Assembly (NCBI GenBank): GCA_900765465.1
Contig: CAAFRM010000144.1
Span: forward strand, 1 to 21,586
Direction of reading: 5' to 3'
DNA length: 21,586 nt
Source: an uncultured Prevotella sp.
GTDB taxonomy: Bacteria; Bacteroidota; Bacteroidia; Bacteroidales; Bacteroidaceae
Part shown: positions 12,582 to 20,963 of the stretch, in pieces
Position numbering within the stretch: position 1 is the stretch's first letter
Layout: every line of letters starts with the position of its first letter
Notes under the pieces: generated by a model
What the model was told of the DNA's origin: nothing
What the model saw: only the letters and a program-made list of their open reading frames with translations
Database searches by the model: none
Made by a program: the position numbers and the translations under genes

Positions 12582-15500
12582 ATGAATACAAATAACATTT
12601 ATAAAAGCATTATAGCTTTCATGCTATTTTTTACTCCATTGGAAGTCTTATCACAAAGTGATACTGTCTCTAATATTACAAACAAACATTTTGACAGCAA
12701 TCCAAGCTATGAATATGCAACCGCTTCTACGGTTCTTACTCAATCAGACATCGTGACACAAGACATCCTCTTTGCACCCAAATCACCAACCGTAGCAGGA
12801 TTGGTACAGGCCATAGACTGCCCAGTTTCATACTATACGGGAACTCCAGAAATAAACATACCGTTATATACAATTCCTTTGCGTGGTCTGGAATTGCCCA
12901 TCAACCTAAGCTATCATGCGTCAGGCATCAAAGTTGCCCAAGAGGCATCATGGGTAGGTCTTGGATGGAATCTCAATTGTGCAGGTATGATAACTCGTAC
13001 AGTCAAATGCGGTGATGATTTTCATGAATACGGCGCAGGGCATGACAATGGGATAGAGGAAGGATATTACTTTGCTCCAGAAGCAAAAGCTCCAATTGAC
13101 AAGAGCTACTTTAAAACTAATAACCTAGGCGCAAGTTGGTTGTTGGCCAAAGATGCGGAACCTGATGTATTCTGCTATTGCATACCAGGATCTTCTGGTA
13201 AGTTCTTGGTTGACAAGACTAGAGGACCTATACTCTTGTCATGCACAGGAAAGGACCATGTCCAAATAAAAATACACGGAAAAAGCGTCAACAAAAGTGG
13301 CTCTTTTACCTTCGAGGTAGTGGATACCTATGGTAATCAGTACTTCTTTGAATTGAAGGAGACAACTCATTGTTTCCATAGAAATAATGAGCTAAACATG
13401 AACTACACATTAACACAAGCTGTTTGTGACGAGTTCGAACAACGTGTAAGCGATATGTATCCCTCCTCTTTCGACTATACATCCTCATGGTTATTAACAA
13501 AGATAGTTACTTCCAAGAAACAGGTCATTACATTTGAATATGAAGCAGAAAACTATCAGCTACCAACAGTGGAATCAGTCTTAAAGTATAATTTGCTAAA
13601 TACAAGTGGCAATGGTTACACCATGTCTTCCAGCCCTCAATATTCTTGCAGCAAAACAATGATTGAAGGATATCATCTGGCAAAAATCACCTGGGATGCA
13701 GGAAGTATTAACTTTCAAACAACAACCCGTGAGGACATTAAGGCATGCAATAGTATGTATCCCTTGAATGTTCCCAAGAAATTGGTTGGGCTTTACATCA
13801 AGGACAAAATGAATGAAATCATCAAAAGCTATTCATTCTCTTATAAATACATGAACGCTAACAGAACAGATTCATACGCTCATGTATTCAAAAGACTCAT
13901 GCTTGTTTCTGTAATTGATAATACAGATAAAACTATCAAGTATTCAATGGAGTACTATCCAGGAGACTTGCCGGCTAAGAACTCTAACAATACTGACTCA
14001 TGGGGGTATAGCAATGGAATAAAACAAGGGGCAAACTTTTATTTTCCAGCTTCATATAATGGAATACTTTATCATGGAGCCGACAAGACACCGAACATAA
14101 ATTCTATGAGAGTGGGAACTTTGCAAAAGTTAAAATTTCCAACAGGAGAAGAATATGAATACAATTATGAAGTACCAACAAGTAAGACTCCACCGACACC
14201 AGTCAGCAAAAAAATAACGGCAAGTCTAGGTGCCTGTTATACTGATAAGGTTGATGATGAAGAATATACGGATATTCCTAGAACAAGAACGGAAACTATA
14301 AAGATTGACACATATACCGTTTTTGACATTTATGGTTATGCCGAAAATTTATTAATCGGTTCTTCTGATTTATCATATCTTTATGACAATGAATCATATC
14401 CCGTATTTAGAGTGTATAGAATAAAGAAAGATGGAAGCAAGAACGAAGATTGGTATTATTCTTTAACAGCACCGAATGAAATGATAAATGCAAGAGATCC
14501 TTATCAGTACCCTAGCTACAAACTAGGACTTCCTGCTGGAACTTATAGTTTCGAGATATATTCCCCTATTAAGGATGCCTATTTTGTCATATATTACACA
14601 TATACGGGAACCTATGTTGAACCTGGGGTAGAAGTTCCTATTGGAGGATTGCGTATTAAGGAAATACGAGGTAGCGAAACACGGTCTTTTAATTATAGTG
14701 GTGGAAACTTATTAATGCCACAAACGACCTCCTATGTATATAACCTTCAATATTTCCAAGATGCCTCAAATAATTCATCAAAAACATATCTGGTTCAAAG
14801 TTCTCATGCTGTAACACCTATGAGTACCTTGAAAGATGGATATATTTATGGATATAATAATGTGAAAGAAACTTGTGGTAAATATTCTGTTTCATACGAG
14901 TACATCAACGAACCAGAAATGAGCCAGGAAGAAAACTATCCTTTCATACCAACCATACTCAACTGCAAAAATGGACTTCTTAAGAAAAAATCGATTTTCT
15001 ACGAATGGGAGACATGTAAACAAGTGGAGGAATATGACTATGATACATTTGACAACAAGAAAGTCTTTGGGTTCGTTTATATGCCACATGAACGAAATGT
15101 TCATTCATACATATATGACATAGAACAACCACTATTAACTTCCGCCAGAAAAAAAACGTATTATGGAAATGATTTCAAGGAAGAAGAGATGTACTATTCC
15201 TACAATCCATACTTCCAATTGAGTGAGAAAGAAACTATCACATCTTTGGGGACATATAAAGATGTATGTTTGTATCCGTCAGATAAAAACGACAATTTAT
15301 ACAAACAGATGACAGAAGCTAATATCGTAGGAATTCCTATAGAAAGCCAAAGTTATCTTAACGAGAAAATAATATCCGCAAATAAAACTGAATATGGCAA
15401 GCAGGGGAATACTTATGTGCCATTTGCTCAATATAAAGCAGAAATGAATACCCCTATTGATGCCTCTGTTTTAAAGAACGCATATGTAAAAAGGAAAGAT

Positions 15501-15914
15501 TTGGGGCATTATTCATCTTATGGAAATCCAAGGGAGATCGAAGAGAATCATACCACCACCATTCTTATATGGTCGTATTTGGGAATGTATCCAATAGCGA
15601 AGATTAAGAATTGCAGTTATTCTGAGTTAATTCAATATTTACCAGAATCAACATTGAACACAATAGAAGCCAGATCGGTACCGACTGAAAATGATTGGAA
15701 ACAAATAGAAAAATTAAGGCTACAGTTACCACATGCGATGACAATGACTATGGAATATAAGCCTTTTGTTGGTATCATACGACAAACTGACGAACGAGGC
15801 TTTTCCACCTATTTTACATATGACAATTCTGGCAGGTTAATAGAAGAGTATTTTTATGAGAATGACAAGAAAATGATTTTGAAAAAATATTCATACCATT
15901 ACCAAACAAAATAA
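12582..15914 (+). CDS. SpvB-like/YD-repeat shell protein (TcB-like half), no RHS core
   Basis: A 1110-residue protein with a signal peptide (IIAFMLFFTPLEVLSQ). Residues ~62-140 carry the signature of SpvB-like openings in Bacteroidota: CPVSYYTGTPEINIPLYTI, LELPINLSYHASGIKV, EASWVGLGWNLNCAGMITR. The long middle is strand-rich with many Y/F-x-Y-x motifs (FEYEAENYQL, YEYNYEVP, YEYINEPE), as in YD-type beta spirals. Near the C-terminus a single clear YD unit appears (DERGFSTYFTYDNSGRLIEE), but there is no RHS core or variable tip. It starts 21 bases after copy 2 of the small membrane protein and so is probably in the same transcript. In toxin complexes the SpvB-containing B part and the RHS-core C part form one closed shell; the two large island genes may be such parts on separate chains. 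In loci I recall, the SpvB-like gene usually precedes the RHS-core gene; here it follows. Confidence 0.82.
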   Translation: MNTNNIYKSIIAFMLFFTPLEVLSQSDTVSNITNKHFDSNPSYEYATASTVLTQSDIVTQDILFAPKSPTVAGLVQAIDCPVSYYTGTPEINIPLYTIPLRGLELPINLSYHASGIKVAQEASWVGLGWNLNCAGMITRTVKCGDDFHEYGAGHDNGIEEGYYFAPEAKAPIDKSYFKTNNLGASWLLAKDAEPDVFCYCIPGSSGKFLVDKTRGPILLSCTGKDHVQIKIHGKSVNKSGSFTFEVVDTYGNQYFFELKETTHCFHRNNELNMNYTLTQAVCDEFEQRVSDMYPSSFDYTSSWLLTKIVTSKKQVITFEYEAENYQLPTVESVLKYNLLNTSGNGYTMSSSPQYSCSKTMIEGYHLAKITWDAGSINFQTTTREDIKACNSMYPLNVPKKLVGLYIKDKMNEIIKSYSFSYKYMNANRTDSYAHVFKRLMLVSVIDNTDKTIKYSMEYYPGDLPAKNSNNTDSWGYSNGIKQGANFYFPASYNGILYHGADKTPNINSMRVGTLQKLKFPTGEEYEYNYEVPTSKTPPTPVSKKITASLGACYTDKVDDEEYTDIPRTRTETIKIDTYTVFDIYGYAENLLIGSSDLSYLYDNESYPVFRVYRIKKDGSKNEDWYYSLTAPNEMINARDPYQYPSYKLGLPAGTYSFEIYSPIKDAYFVIYYTYTGTYVEPGVEVPIGGLRIKEIRGSETRSFNYSGGNLLMPQTTSYVYNLQYFQDASNNSSKTYLVQSSHAVTPMSTLKDGYIYGYNNVKETCGKYSVSYEYINEPEMSQEENYPFIPTILNCKNGLLKKKSIFYEWETCKQVEEYDYDTFDNKKVFGFVYMPHERNVHSYIYDIEQPLLTSARKKTYYGNDFKEEEMYYSYNPYFQLSEKETITSLGTYKDVCLYPSDKNDNLYKQMTEANIVGIPIESQSYLNEKIISANKTEYGKQGNTYVPFAQYKAEMNTPIDASVLKNAYVKRKDLGHYSSYGNPREIEENHTTTILIWSYLGMYPIAKIKNCSYSELIQYLPESTLNTIEARSVPTENDWKQIEKLRLQLPHAMTMTMEYKPFVGIIRQTDERGFSTYFTYDNSGRLIEEYFYENDKKMILKKYSYHYQTK

Positions 15915-15980
15915 CGTCATATAGGAAGGGACTGAAAGAACACGATAAATAATCTTCAAAGGTCAAAGTACCTCAATTAC

Positions 15981-16016
15981 GAGGGTGTGACATGGATTTA
16001 TGGCACACCCTCTTTT
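15981..16016 (+). terminator. Terminator of the RHS operon, between converging genes
   Basis: A 13-position stem with one A-G mismatch (GAGGGTGTGACAT 15981-15993, ATGGCACACCCTC 16000-16012, 6-base loop) is followed by TTTTATATTTT. It closely matches the left-edge hairpin at 7270-7297 in inverted orientation. Confidence 0.8.
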
Positions 16017-16054
16017 ATATTTTCAGACTATCCTCTTTATATTCCATGCTTGCC

Positions 16055-17317
16055 TTATTCATACTCCTCAATATGCCTGAACTTACCCCAAGGAGAATTC
16101 CGATAGGCATCAAGGCTGCCCTTGGGAACCAGCAGCTTTACCTTTTCAAAGCAAGGAGCCTCGAACACATCCGTGATTTTGGTTTTCCAGATGGCATTGC
16201 CTATGATGGGCGGCTGGGCACTGCGGAAACAGATGCTCTGAATATGAGGACTGCCGGTAATCATGCCACGCATCACATGAAGCCGGGTATCAGGGAATAC
16301 CAGCCACTTCAGAACGGCATGCCGGGCAAAGGCATTCTTCTCTATCTCATCCACCTTATAGGTCATGCCCTGATAATTCACCGTCTTGGGAACCTCGATG
16401 CAGGAATCCTTCTGGTTGATAGCCTTCACCGAAACAACACCGCCTCCCCAGGAAGTACACAGAAAGTTGCCCACCTTAAACTGGGATACCATATCATAGA
16501 TGGTTTCGGGCTGGTTCACCTTATTATATATAGCACCTCCGGCGATGCCCACCAGCAGCACCCCCAGAACTATCCAGAGCGCCATCAGGGAGCGGTGGAG
16601 AAACAGGATGTGATTGCGCAAGGCAGCTACATTAGAATAGCGAGCTTCGAGGGGACAGAGACAGCGCCCGATGGAAAGTCTGCAGGACAAGCCGAGCTGC
16701 AACTTATCCAGGATGATGCCCAGACTGTATATGTCGTTGCGCACATCGGTGGGTCCACCCCGTTGCTGTTCGGGCGAGATATATCCCTCGGTGCCCGCAG
16801 GCGACTTCAATATGGCATAGTAATCGGCATCCGACAATCCGAAGTCAATCACCTTCACCACGCTTCCGCTGCGCGTAACCATGATGTTCGAGAGCTTCAG
16901 GTCGCGATGCACCACCTGCTGGCTATGCACATACTCCATCACTTCGAGCAGCTGGTGAGCCACCTGCCTGCGCTGCGACCGGGTATGCGGCGTGCTGAGC
17001 CATTCATCCAGGGTAACGCCATCAATCCATTCCTGCACCAGGCATTCTCCGTAGCCATCCACCTCTTCGATGCCCTCCACGTAAACCACGCCCGGATGCT
17101 GAATCTTGGAAAGGATATCATACTCCTTATGCAACAGACTCCGGAACACTTCGTTATGGCGTACATCGGGTGCCAGCGCCTTCAACACCCACCATTTGCC
17201 ATCACGCTTGGCACGAATGAGGACATTAAAGCCACCAACCGAAATTTCCTCCATTTCCGAGAAATCGGAGGAAGTCTGACCAGAAAGAGGGAAATAGAAT
17301 CCCGAAATTTGTTCCAT
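16055..17317 (-). CDS. Transmembrane Ser/Thr protein kinase with BspA-like extracytoplasmic domain
   Basis: A 420-residue membrane receptor-type kinase. Residues ~20-235 form a Hanks-type kinase domain: degenerate glycine loop (SVGGFNVLIRA), catalytic Lys46 (WVLKAL), HRDLKLSN at 137-144, DFG at 158-160, activation-loop end GTEGYISPEQ (175-184) and Asp195 (RNDIYSLG). All catalytic residues are present, though the C-lobe is short. One transmembrane helix (~244-264, LMALWIVLGVLLVGIAGGAIY) leads to an outer domain of ~155 residues with BspA/LRR_5-like signatures: VPKTVNYQGMTYKVDEIEKN (AF), a PPIIGNAIW turn, and a closing LLVPKGSLDAYRN...WGKFRHI. The gene is divergent from the SDR gene. A TATCTTTG box ends only four bases before the ATG, so the mRNA would be leaderless or start at a later codon (Met22). 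Signal and targets unknown. Confidence 0.88.
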   Translation of the reverse strand: MEQISGFYFPLSGQTSSDFSEMEEISVGGFNVLIRAKRDGKWWVLKALAPDVRHNEVFRSLLHKEYDILSKIQHPGVVYVEGIEEVDGYGECLVQEWIDGVTLDEWLSTPHTRSQRRQVAHQLLEVMEYVHSQQVVHRDLKLSNIMVTRSGSVVKVIDFGLSDADYYAILKSPAGTEGYISPEQQRGGPTDVRNDIYSLGIILDKLQLGLSCRLSIGRCLCPLEARYSNVAALRNHILFLHRSLMALWIVLGVLLVGIAGGAIYNKVNQPETIYDMVSQFKVGNFLCTSWGGGVVSVKAINQKDSCIEVPKTVNYQGMTYKVDEIEKNAFARHAVLKWLVFPDTRLHVMRGMITGSPHIQSICFRSAQPPIIGNAIWKTKITDVFEAPCFEKVKLLVPKGSLDAYRNSPWGKFRHIEEYE

Positions 17318-17321
17318 ACTG

Positions 17322-17329
17322 CAAAGATA
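17322..17329 (-). promoter_or_regulatory. -7 box (TATCTTTG) abutting the kinase start codon
   Basis: On the minus strand TATCTTTGCAGT is followed directly by ATG. TTTG occurs 22 bases upstream of the box, slightly long for the consensus. The position implies an almost leaderless transcript. Confidence 0.6.
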
Positions 17330-17415
17330 CTATATTTTTATACAAATACGACAAAGAAATTAAATATTTTCGTCATATTTCGGCAAAACATGCATGATAA
17401 CTCATTTTTTTGTTG

Positions 17416-17423
17416 TAATTTTG
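17416..17423 (+). promoter_or_regulatory. -7 box (TAATTTTG) for the SDR gene
   Basis: TAATTTTG followed by CAG fits TAnnTTTG and ends 31 bases before the ATG at 17455. No good -33 TTTG at 19-21 bases was found. The ~137-base gap to 17317 also holds the divergent kinase promoter. Confidence 0.55.
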
Positions 17424-17454
17424 CAGCGAAATTGCAATTTTACATAATTAATTA

Positions 17455-18450
17455 ATGAAGATTCTAGTAACGGGTGCGTCGGGATTCATCGGCAGTTACA
17501 TCGTGGAAGAAGCCTTAAGACAAGGCATGGAGACCTGGGCGGCAGTACGCCCCAGCAGTTCCAGGAAATACCTGCAAGACGATCGCATCCATTTCATCAA
17601 TCTCAATCTTTCTTCAGAGGAAGAGTTGGAGAAGGAACTCGCCCCGCACGAGTTCGACTATATAGTGCATGCAGCCGGCGCCACCAAGTGCCTGCATGCA
17701 GAGGATTTCTATAAGGTGAACACCGAGGGTACCAAGCACCTGGTGAATGCCATCCTGCACCTGGGAATGCCCATCAAGCGATTTGTATTCGTCAGTTCGC
17801 TCAGCATCTTCGGAGCTATCCGTGAGGATCAGCCTTATCAGGAAATCAGTGAGAACGATGTGCCTAAGCCTAATACGGCATACGGCAAGAGCAAGCTTGC
17901 CGCAGAACGCTATCTGGACAGCATCGGCAACAACTTCCCTTATATCATCCTGCGCCCTACCGGCGTATACGGTCCCCGAGAGAAAGACTATTTCCTCATG
18001 GCTCAGAGCATCAGGCAGCACGTGGATTTTGCCGTAGGATTCAAGCGTCAGGACATCACCTTCGTCTATGTTCAGGATGTGGTGCAGGCTGTATTCCTGG
18101 CTCTGGATCATGGCATGAACGGCAGGAAATACTTCCTCAGCGATGGCGAGGTATACCAGTCGGAAACCTTCAGCAACCTGATTCAGAAGGAATTGGGCAA
18201 CCCATGGATGCTGCGCATCAAGGCGCCTATCTGGGTATTGCGCATCGTAACCTTCGTGGGCGAATACCTGGGAAGAATGACCGGAAAGATGTCGGCACTG
18301 AACAACGACAAGTATAACATCCTGAAGCAGCGCAACTGGCGATGTGACATCGAGCCAGCCATGGACGAGCTGGGCTATCATCCCCACTACCCTCTGTCAA
18401 GAGGTGTAAAGCTTGCCATCAAGTGGTACAAGGATAACGGATGGCTGTAA
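17455..18450 (+). CDS. NAD(P)-dependent epimerase/dehydratase, extended SDR
   Basis: A 331-residue cytoplasmic oxidoreductase-type protein of the extended short-chain dehydrogenase family. The N-terminal Rossmann dinucleotide motif is TGASGFIGS (G7, G10, G13). The central VHAAGATKC (71-79) is the family's NAD-binding turn, VSSLSIFG (113-120) supplies the catalytic Ser, and YGKSK (143-147) supplies Tyr143 and Lys147. RPTGVYGPRE matches the substrate-side loop of NAD-dependent epimerases and 3-beta-hydroxysteroid-dehydrogenase-like reductases. It is separated from the PAP2 gene by 19 bases, so the two are probably one operon. The pairing with a PAP2 enzyme suggests lipid or polyprenyl-linked substrates; ceramide reductase (CerR)-like members belong to this same superfamily. 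The exact reaction cannot be assigned from sequence alone. Confidence 0.88.
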   Translation: MKILVTGASGFIGSYIVEEALRQGMETWAAVRPSSSRKYLQDDRIHFINLNLSSEEELEKELAPHEFDYIVHAAGATKCLHAEDFYKVNTEGTKHLVNAILHLGMPIKRFVFVSSLSIFGAIREDQPYQEISENDVPKPNTAYGKSKLAAERYLDSIGNNFPYIILRPTGVYGPREKDYFLMAQSIRQHVDFAVGFKRQDITFVYVQDVVQAVFLALDHGMNGRKYFLSDGEVYQSETFSNLIQKELGNPWMLRIKAPIWVLRIVTFVGEYLGRMTGKMSALNNDKYNILKQRNWRCDIEPAMDELGYHPHYPLSRGVKLAIKWYKDNGWL

Positions 18451-18469
18451 AAACTATAAACATTGATTA

Positions 18470-19423
18470 ATGATAAAAGATTATTTTAAGATAGACAAGA
18501 ACCCAAAGAAGGGACTCCTGCCACTGGAATGGGCGATGCTGGGCTATATGGCCATCACCGTGATTACCATGCTCTTCGCCTTTACCAAGGTGGTGAACCC
18601 GGAATCGATGCTTTGGGGACGATTGAGAATTCTAGTCATCACCCTCGCCCTCTGGGGCGTATACCGCATGATTCCATGCAGGATAACGAAGATGGTGCGC
18701 ATCATGGCACAAATCGCCCTGCTTGCCTGGTGGTATCCAGACACTTACGAGATCAACCGCATGTTCCCCAACCTGGACCATATCTTCGCAGGCTGGGAAC
18801 AGGACCTCTTTGGATGCCAGCCCGCCCTGCTCTTTGCCAAGGCGTTGCCGTGGGCGGTGGTGAGCGAGCTGATGTCGATGGGCTACTTCATGTATTATCC
18901 GATGATAGCAGCAGTGGTGCTCTACTATTTCTTCTGCAGATACTACGAGGCAGAAAGAGCTAGCTTTGTGCTGCTCGCCAGCTTCTTCCTCTACTATCTC
19001 ATCTACATCTACGTGCCGGTGGTAGGACCTACGTTCTACTTTGATGCCGTGGGTGTGCAGGATATAGCCAAGGGCATCTTCCCGGCATTGGGCGATTACT
19101 TCAACACCCATACCAACTGTCTGCCTACCCCAGGATATACCGACGGAATTTTCTACCAGCTGGTGGAGGATGCCAAGGAAGCCGGAGAGCGACCTACCGC
19201 CGCCTTTCCGAGTTCGCATGTGGGCGTAAGCACCATCTGCATGCTCCTTGCCTGGCACAGCAGAAACCGCAAGCTGCTCTTCACCATGCTGCCATTCTAC
19301 ATCTTCCTGTGCATGGCCACCGTGTATATCCAGGCACATTATCTCATCGACGCCATCGCCGGATGGATCTCTGCCGTGGTATTCTACTTCCTGCTGATGG
19401 CAGCATCAAAGAACATGAAATGA
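18470..19423 (+). CDS. PAP2-family integral membrane phosphatase/phosphotransferase (AUR1-like)
   Basis: A 317-residue polytopic membrane protein with about six to eight hydrophobic segments. The PAP2 active-site motifs are present: PSSH with His250 (RPTAAFPSSHVGVS) and AHYLIDAIAG with His290 and Asp294. The upstream KxxxxxxRP-type motif is reduced; a conserved VPVVGPTFYF (182-191) lies before the PSSH. The HYxxDxxAG form resembles the PAP2_3 group that includes fungal inositol-phosphorylceramide synthase AUR1, so a phospho-sphingolipid head-group transferase is one option and a lipid phosphate phosphatase another. It follows the SDR gene closely; MiaB begins 73 bases later. Membrane location is certain, the substrate is not. 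Confidence 0.85.
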   Translation: MIKDYFKIDKNPKKGLLPLEWAMLGYMAITVITMLFAFTKVVNPESMLWGRLRILVITLALWGVYRMIPCRITKMVRIMAQIALLAWWYPDTYEINRMFPNLDHIFAGWEQDLFGCQPALLFAKALPWAVVSELMSMGYFMYYPMIAAVVLYYFFCRYYEAERASFVLLASFFLYYLIYIYVPVVGPTFYFDAVGVQDIAKGIFPALGDYFNTHTNCLPTPGYTDGIFYQLVEDAKEAGERPTAAFPSSHVGVSTICMLLAWHSRNRKLLFTMLPFYIFLCMATVYIQAHYLIDAIAGWISAVVFYFLLMAASKNMK

Positions 19424-19496
19424 TGACGGCATCGGAGATGCTAAAAAAGAAATCATAGTTATACATTAATATATAAATTAGAATTCATCTAGAACA

Positions 19497-20831
19497 ATGA
19501 AGAAACTGTTTATTGAGACCTATGGCTGCCAGATGAACGTGGCAGACAGCGAGGTAGTTGCCTCTGTGATGCAGATGGCAGGCTACGAAATTTGCGAGAA
19601 GGAAGAAGAGGCTGATGCCATCTTCCTGAACACCTGCAGCATTCGTGAGAATGCGGAGAACAAGATTTACCATCGCCTCGACACCCTGCATGCTGAGCAG
19701 AAGAAGGGAAGAAAGGTGATTCTCGGCGTATTGGGCTGCATGGCTGAGCGAGTGAAGGATGACCTCATCCAAAACCACTATGCCAACCTGGTCTGTGGAC
19801 CAGACAGCTACCTCAATCTGCCGGATTTGATTGCGCAGTGCGAGATGGGTACCAACGCCATCAACATAGAACTTTCAAAGACCGAGACTTATCGTGACAT
19901 CGTGCCTCAGCGCATCGGTGGCAACAGAGTGAGCGGTTTCGTAAGCATCATGCGTGGTTGCAACAACTTCTGCCACTACTGCATCGTGCCTTATACCCGT
20001 GGACGTGAGCGCAGCCGCGATGCCGAGAGCATCCTGCGTGAGGTGCGCGACCTGCACGACCGTGGTTTCAAGGAGGTTACCCTGCTGGGACAGAACGTAA
20101 ACAGTTACGGTCTCTCGCCATCGGGCAAGCGCGAGGAAGGCAGTCTTTCCTTCGCCGAACTCCTCCACATGGTAGCCCAGGCAGTGCCAGACATGCGTGT
20201 ACGCTTCACCACCTCTAACCCGGAAGATATGACCGAGGACATCCTGCAGGCCATCGCCGAGGAGCCAAACCTCTGCAAGCACATCCACTTCCCAGCCCAG
20301 AGCGGAAGTAACAAGATACTGAAGCTGATGAACCGCAAATACACCCGTGAGGAGTATCTGCAGCACATCGCCGACATCAAGCGCATCATCCCGGGCTGCG
20401 GCATCACCACCGACATCTTCGTGGGTTATCACGACGAGACAGAGGAAGACCATCAGGAAACCCTCTCGCTGGTGAAGGAAGTAGGCTTCGACAGTGCCTT
20501 CATGTTCAAGTATTCAGAGCGCCCGGGCACCTACGCTGCCAAGCATCTGCCAGACAACGTTTCTGAGGAAACCAAGATAGCCCGCCTCAACGAGCTCATC
20601 AAGCTGCAGACCGAGGTGAGCGCCGAGCAGAACAAGAAGGATGAGGGCAAGGAATTCACCATCCTCATCGAGAACTTCAGCAAGCGCAGCCGTGAGCAGA
20701 TGATGGGCCGTACCGAGCAGAACAAGGCGGTGGTTATCGACAAGGGCAACCACCACATCGGAGAGTTCGTAAAGGTCCGCATCACCGGTTCTACCTCTGC
20801 TACCCTCTTCGGAGAGGAAGTGAAAGAGTAA
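19497..20831 (+). CDS. miaB: tRNA-2-methylthio-N6-dimethylallyladenosine synthase MiaB
   Basis: A 444-residue radical-SAM methylthiotransferase that converts i6A37 to ms2i6A37 in tRNAs reading UNN codons. The N-terminal UPF0004 domain has the three cluster cysteines Cys11 (ETYGCQMN), Cys47 (LNTCSIRE) and Cys81 (GVLGCMAER). The radical-SAM CxxxCxxC is GCNNFCHYC (Cys155, Cys159, Cys162) followed by IVPYTRGRERSR. The core includes ITTDIFVGYHDETEEDH-type SAM-domain sequence. A C-terminal TRAM domain (~378-440, FTILIENFSKRS ... EFVKVRITGSTSATLFGE) binds tRNA. Length and motifs are those of MiaB rather than MtaB or RimO. No TAnnTTTG box was seen in the 73-base gap before it, so it may be read from the SDR/PAP2 promoter. 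Confidence 0.96.
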   Translation: MKKLFIETYGCQMNVADSEVVASVMQMAGYEICEKEEEADAIFLNTCSIRENAENKIYHRLDTLHAEQKKGRKVILGVLGCMAERVKDDLIQNHYANLVCGPDSYLNLPDLIAQCEMGTNAINIELSKTETYRDIVPQRIGGNRVSGFVSIMRGCNNFCHYCIVPYTRGRERSRDAESILREVRDLHDRGFKEVTLLGQNVNSYGLSPSGKREEGSLSFAELLHMVAQAVPDMRVRFTTSNPEDMTEDILQAIAEEPNLCKHIHFPAQSGSNKILKLMNRKYTREEYLQHIADIKRIIPGCGITTDIFVGYHDETEEDHQETLSLVKEVGFDSAFMFKYSERPGTYAAKHLPDNVSEETKIARLNELIKLQTEVSAEQNKKDEGKEFTILIENFSKRSREQMMGRTEQNKAVVIDKGNHHIGEFVKVRITGSTSATLFGEEVKE

Positions 20832-20861
20832 GGATGCTCCCTCTAAAAGAGTAAGAATGCT
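20823..20861 (+). repeat. Short direct repeat across the miaB stop codon
   Basis: AAAGAGTAAGGATGCT (20823-20838) and AAAGAGTAAGAATGCT (20846-20861) differ at one base; GAAGTGAAA also recurs nearby. The first copy contains the miaB stop codon, suggesting a small local duplication. Confidence 0.6.
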
Positions 20862-20963
20862 TCTTTAGAAAAAGAAGTGAAAATATACCCAAATACTCCC
20901 AGAAAAAGAAAAAACAGAGTCAAAACGACTCTCCTATAAGAAAAAACAGAATAAAAGTCAAGA

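Larger units (their letters stand above)
7270..16012. other. A/T-rich RHS island bounded by related hairpins (candidate acquired block)
   Basis: Five plus-strand genes (7337-15914) use many more A/T-ending codons than the G/C-richer genes on both sides. The block is bounded by similar dyads (GGGTGTGtCATaagtccATGgCACACCC left; GGGTGTGaCATggatttATGgCACACCC right). No integrase, transposase or tRNA is visible, so the edges are inferred from composition and hairpins alone. Confidence 0.5.

Noticed and set aside
7337..15914. Type VI secretion RHS effector locus
   Set aside because: No VgrG, PAAR, Hcp or adaptor genes are present and both large proteins carry Sec signal peptides, which T6SS RHS effectors do not.
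15992..17455. 487-aa plus-strand open frame opposite the kinase gene
   Set aside because: The minus strand carries a complete kinase with all catalytic motifs and a promoter; the plus-strand frame has no recognisable domain and is a shadow of G/C-rich codons.
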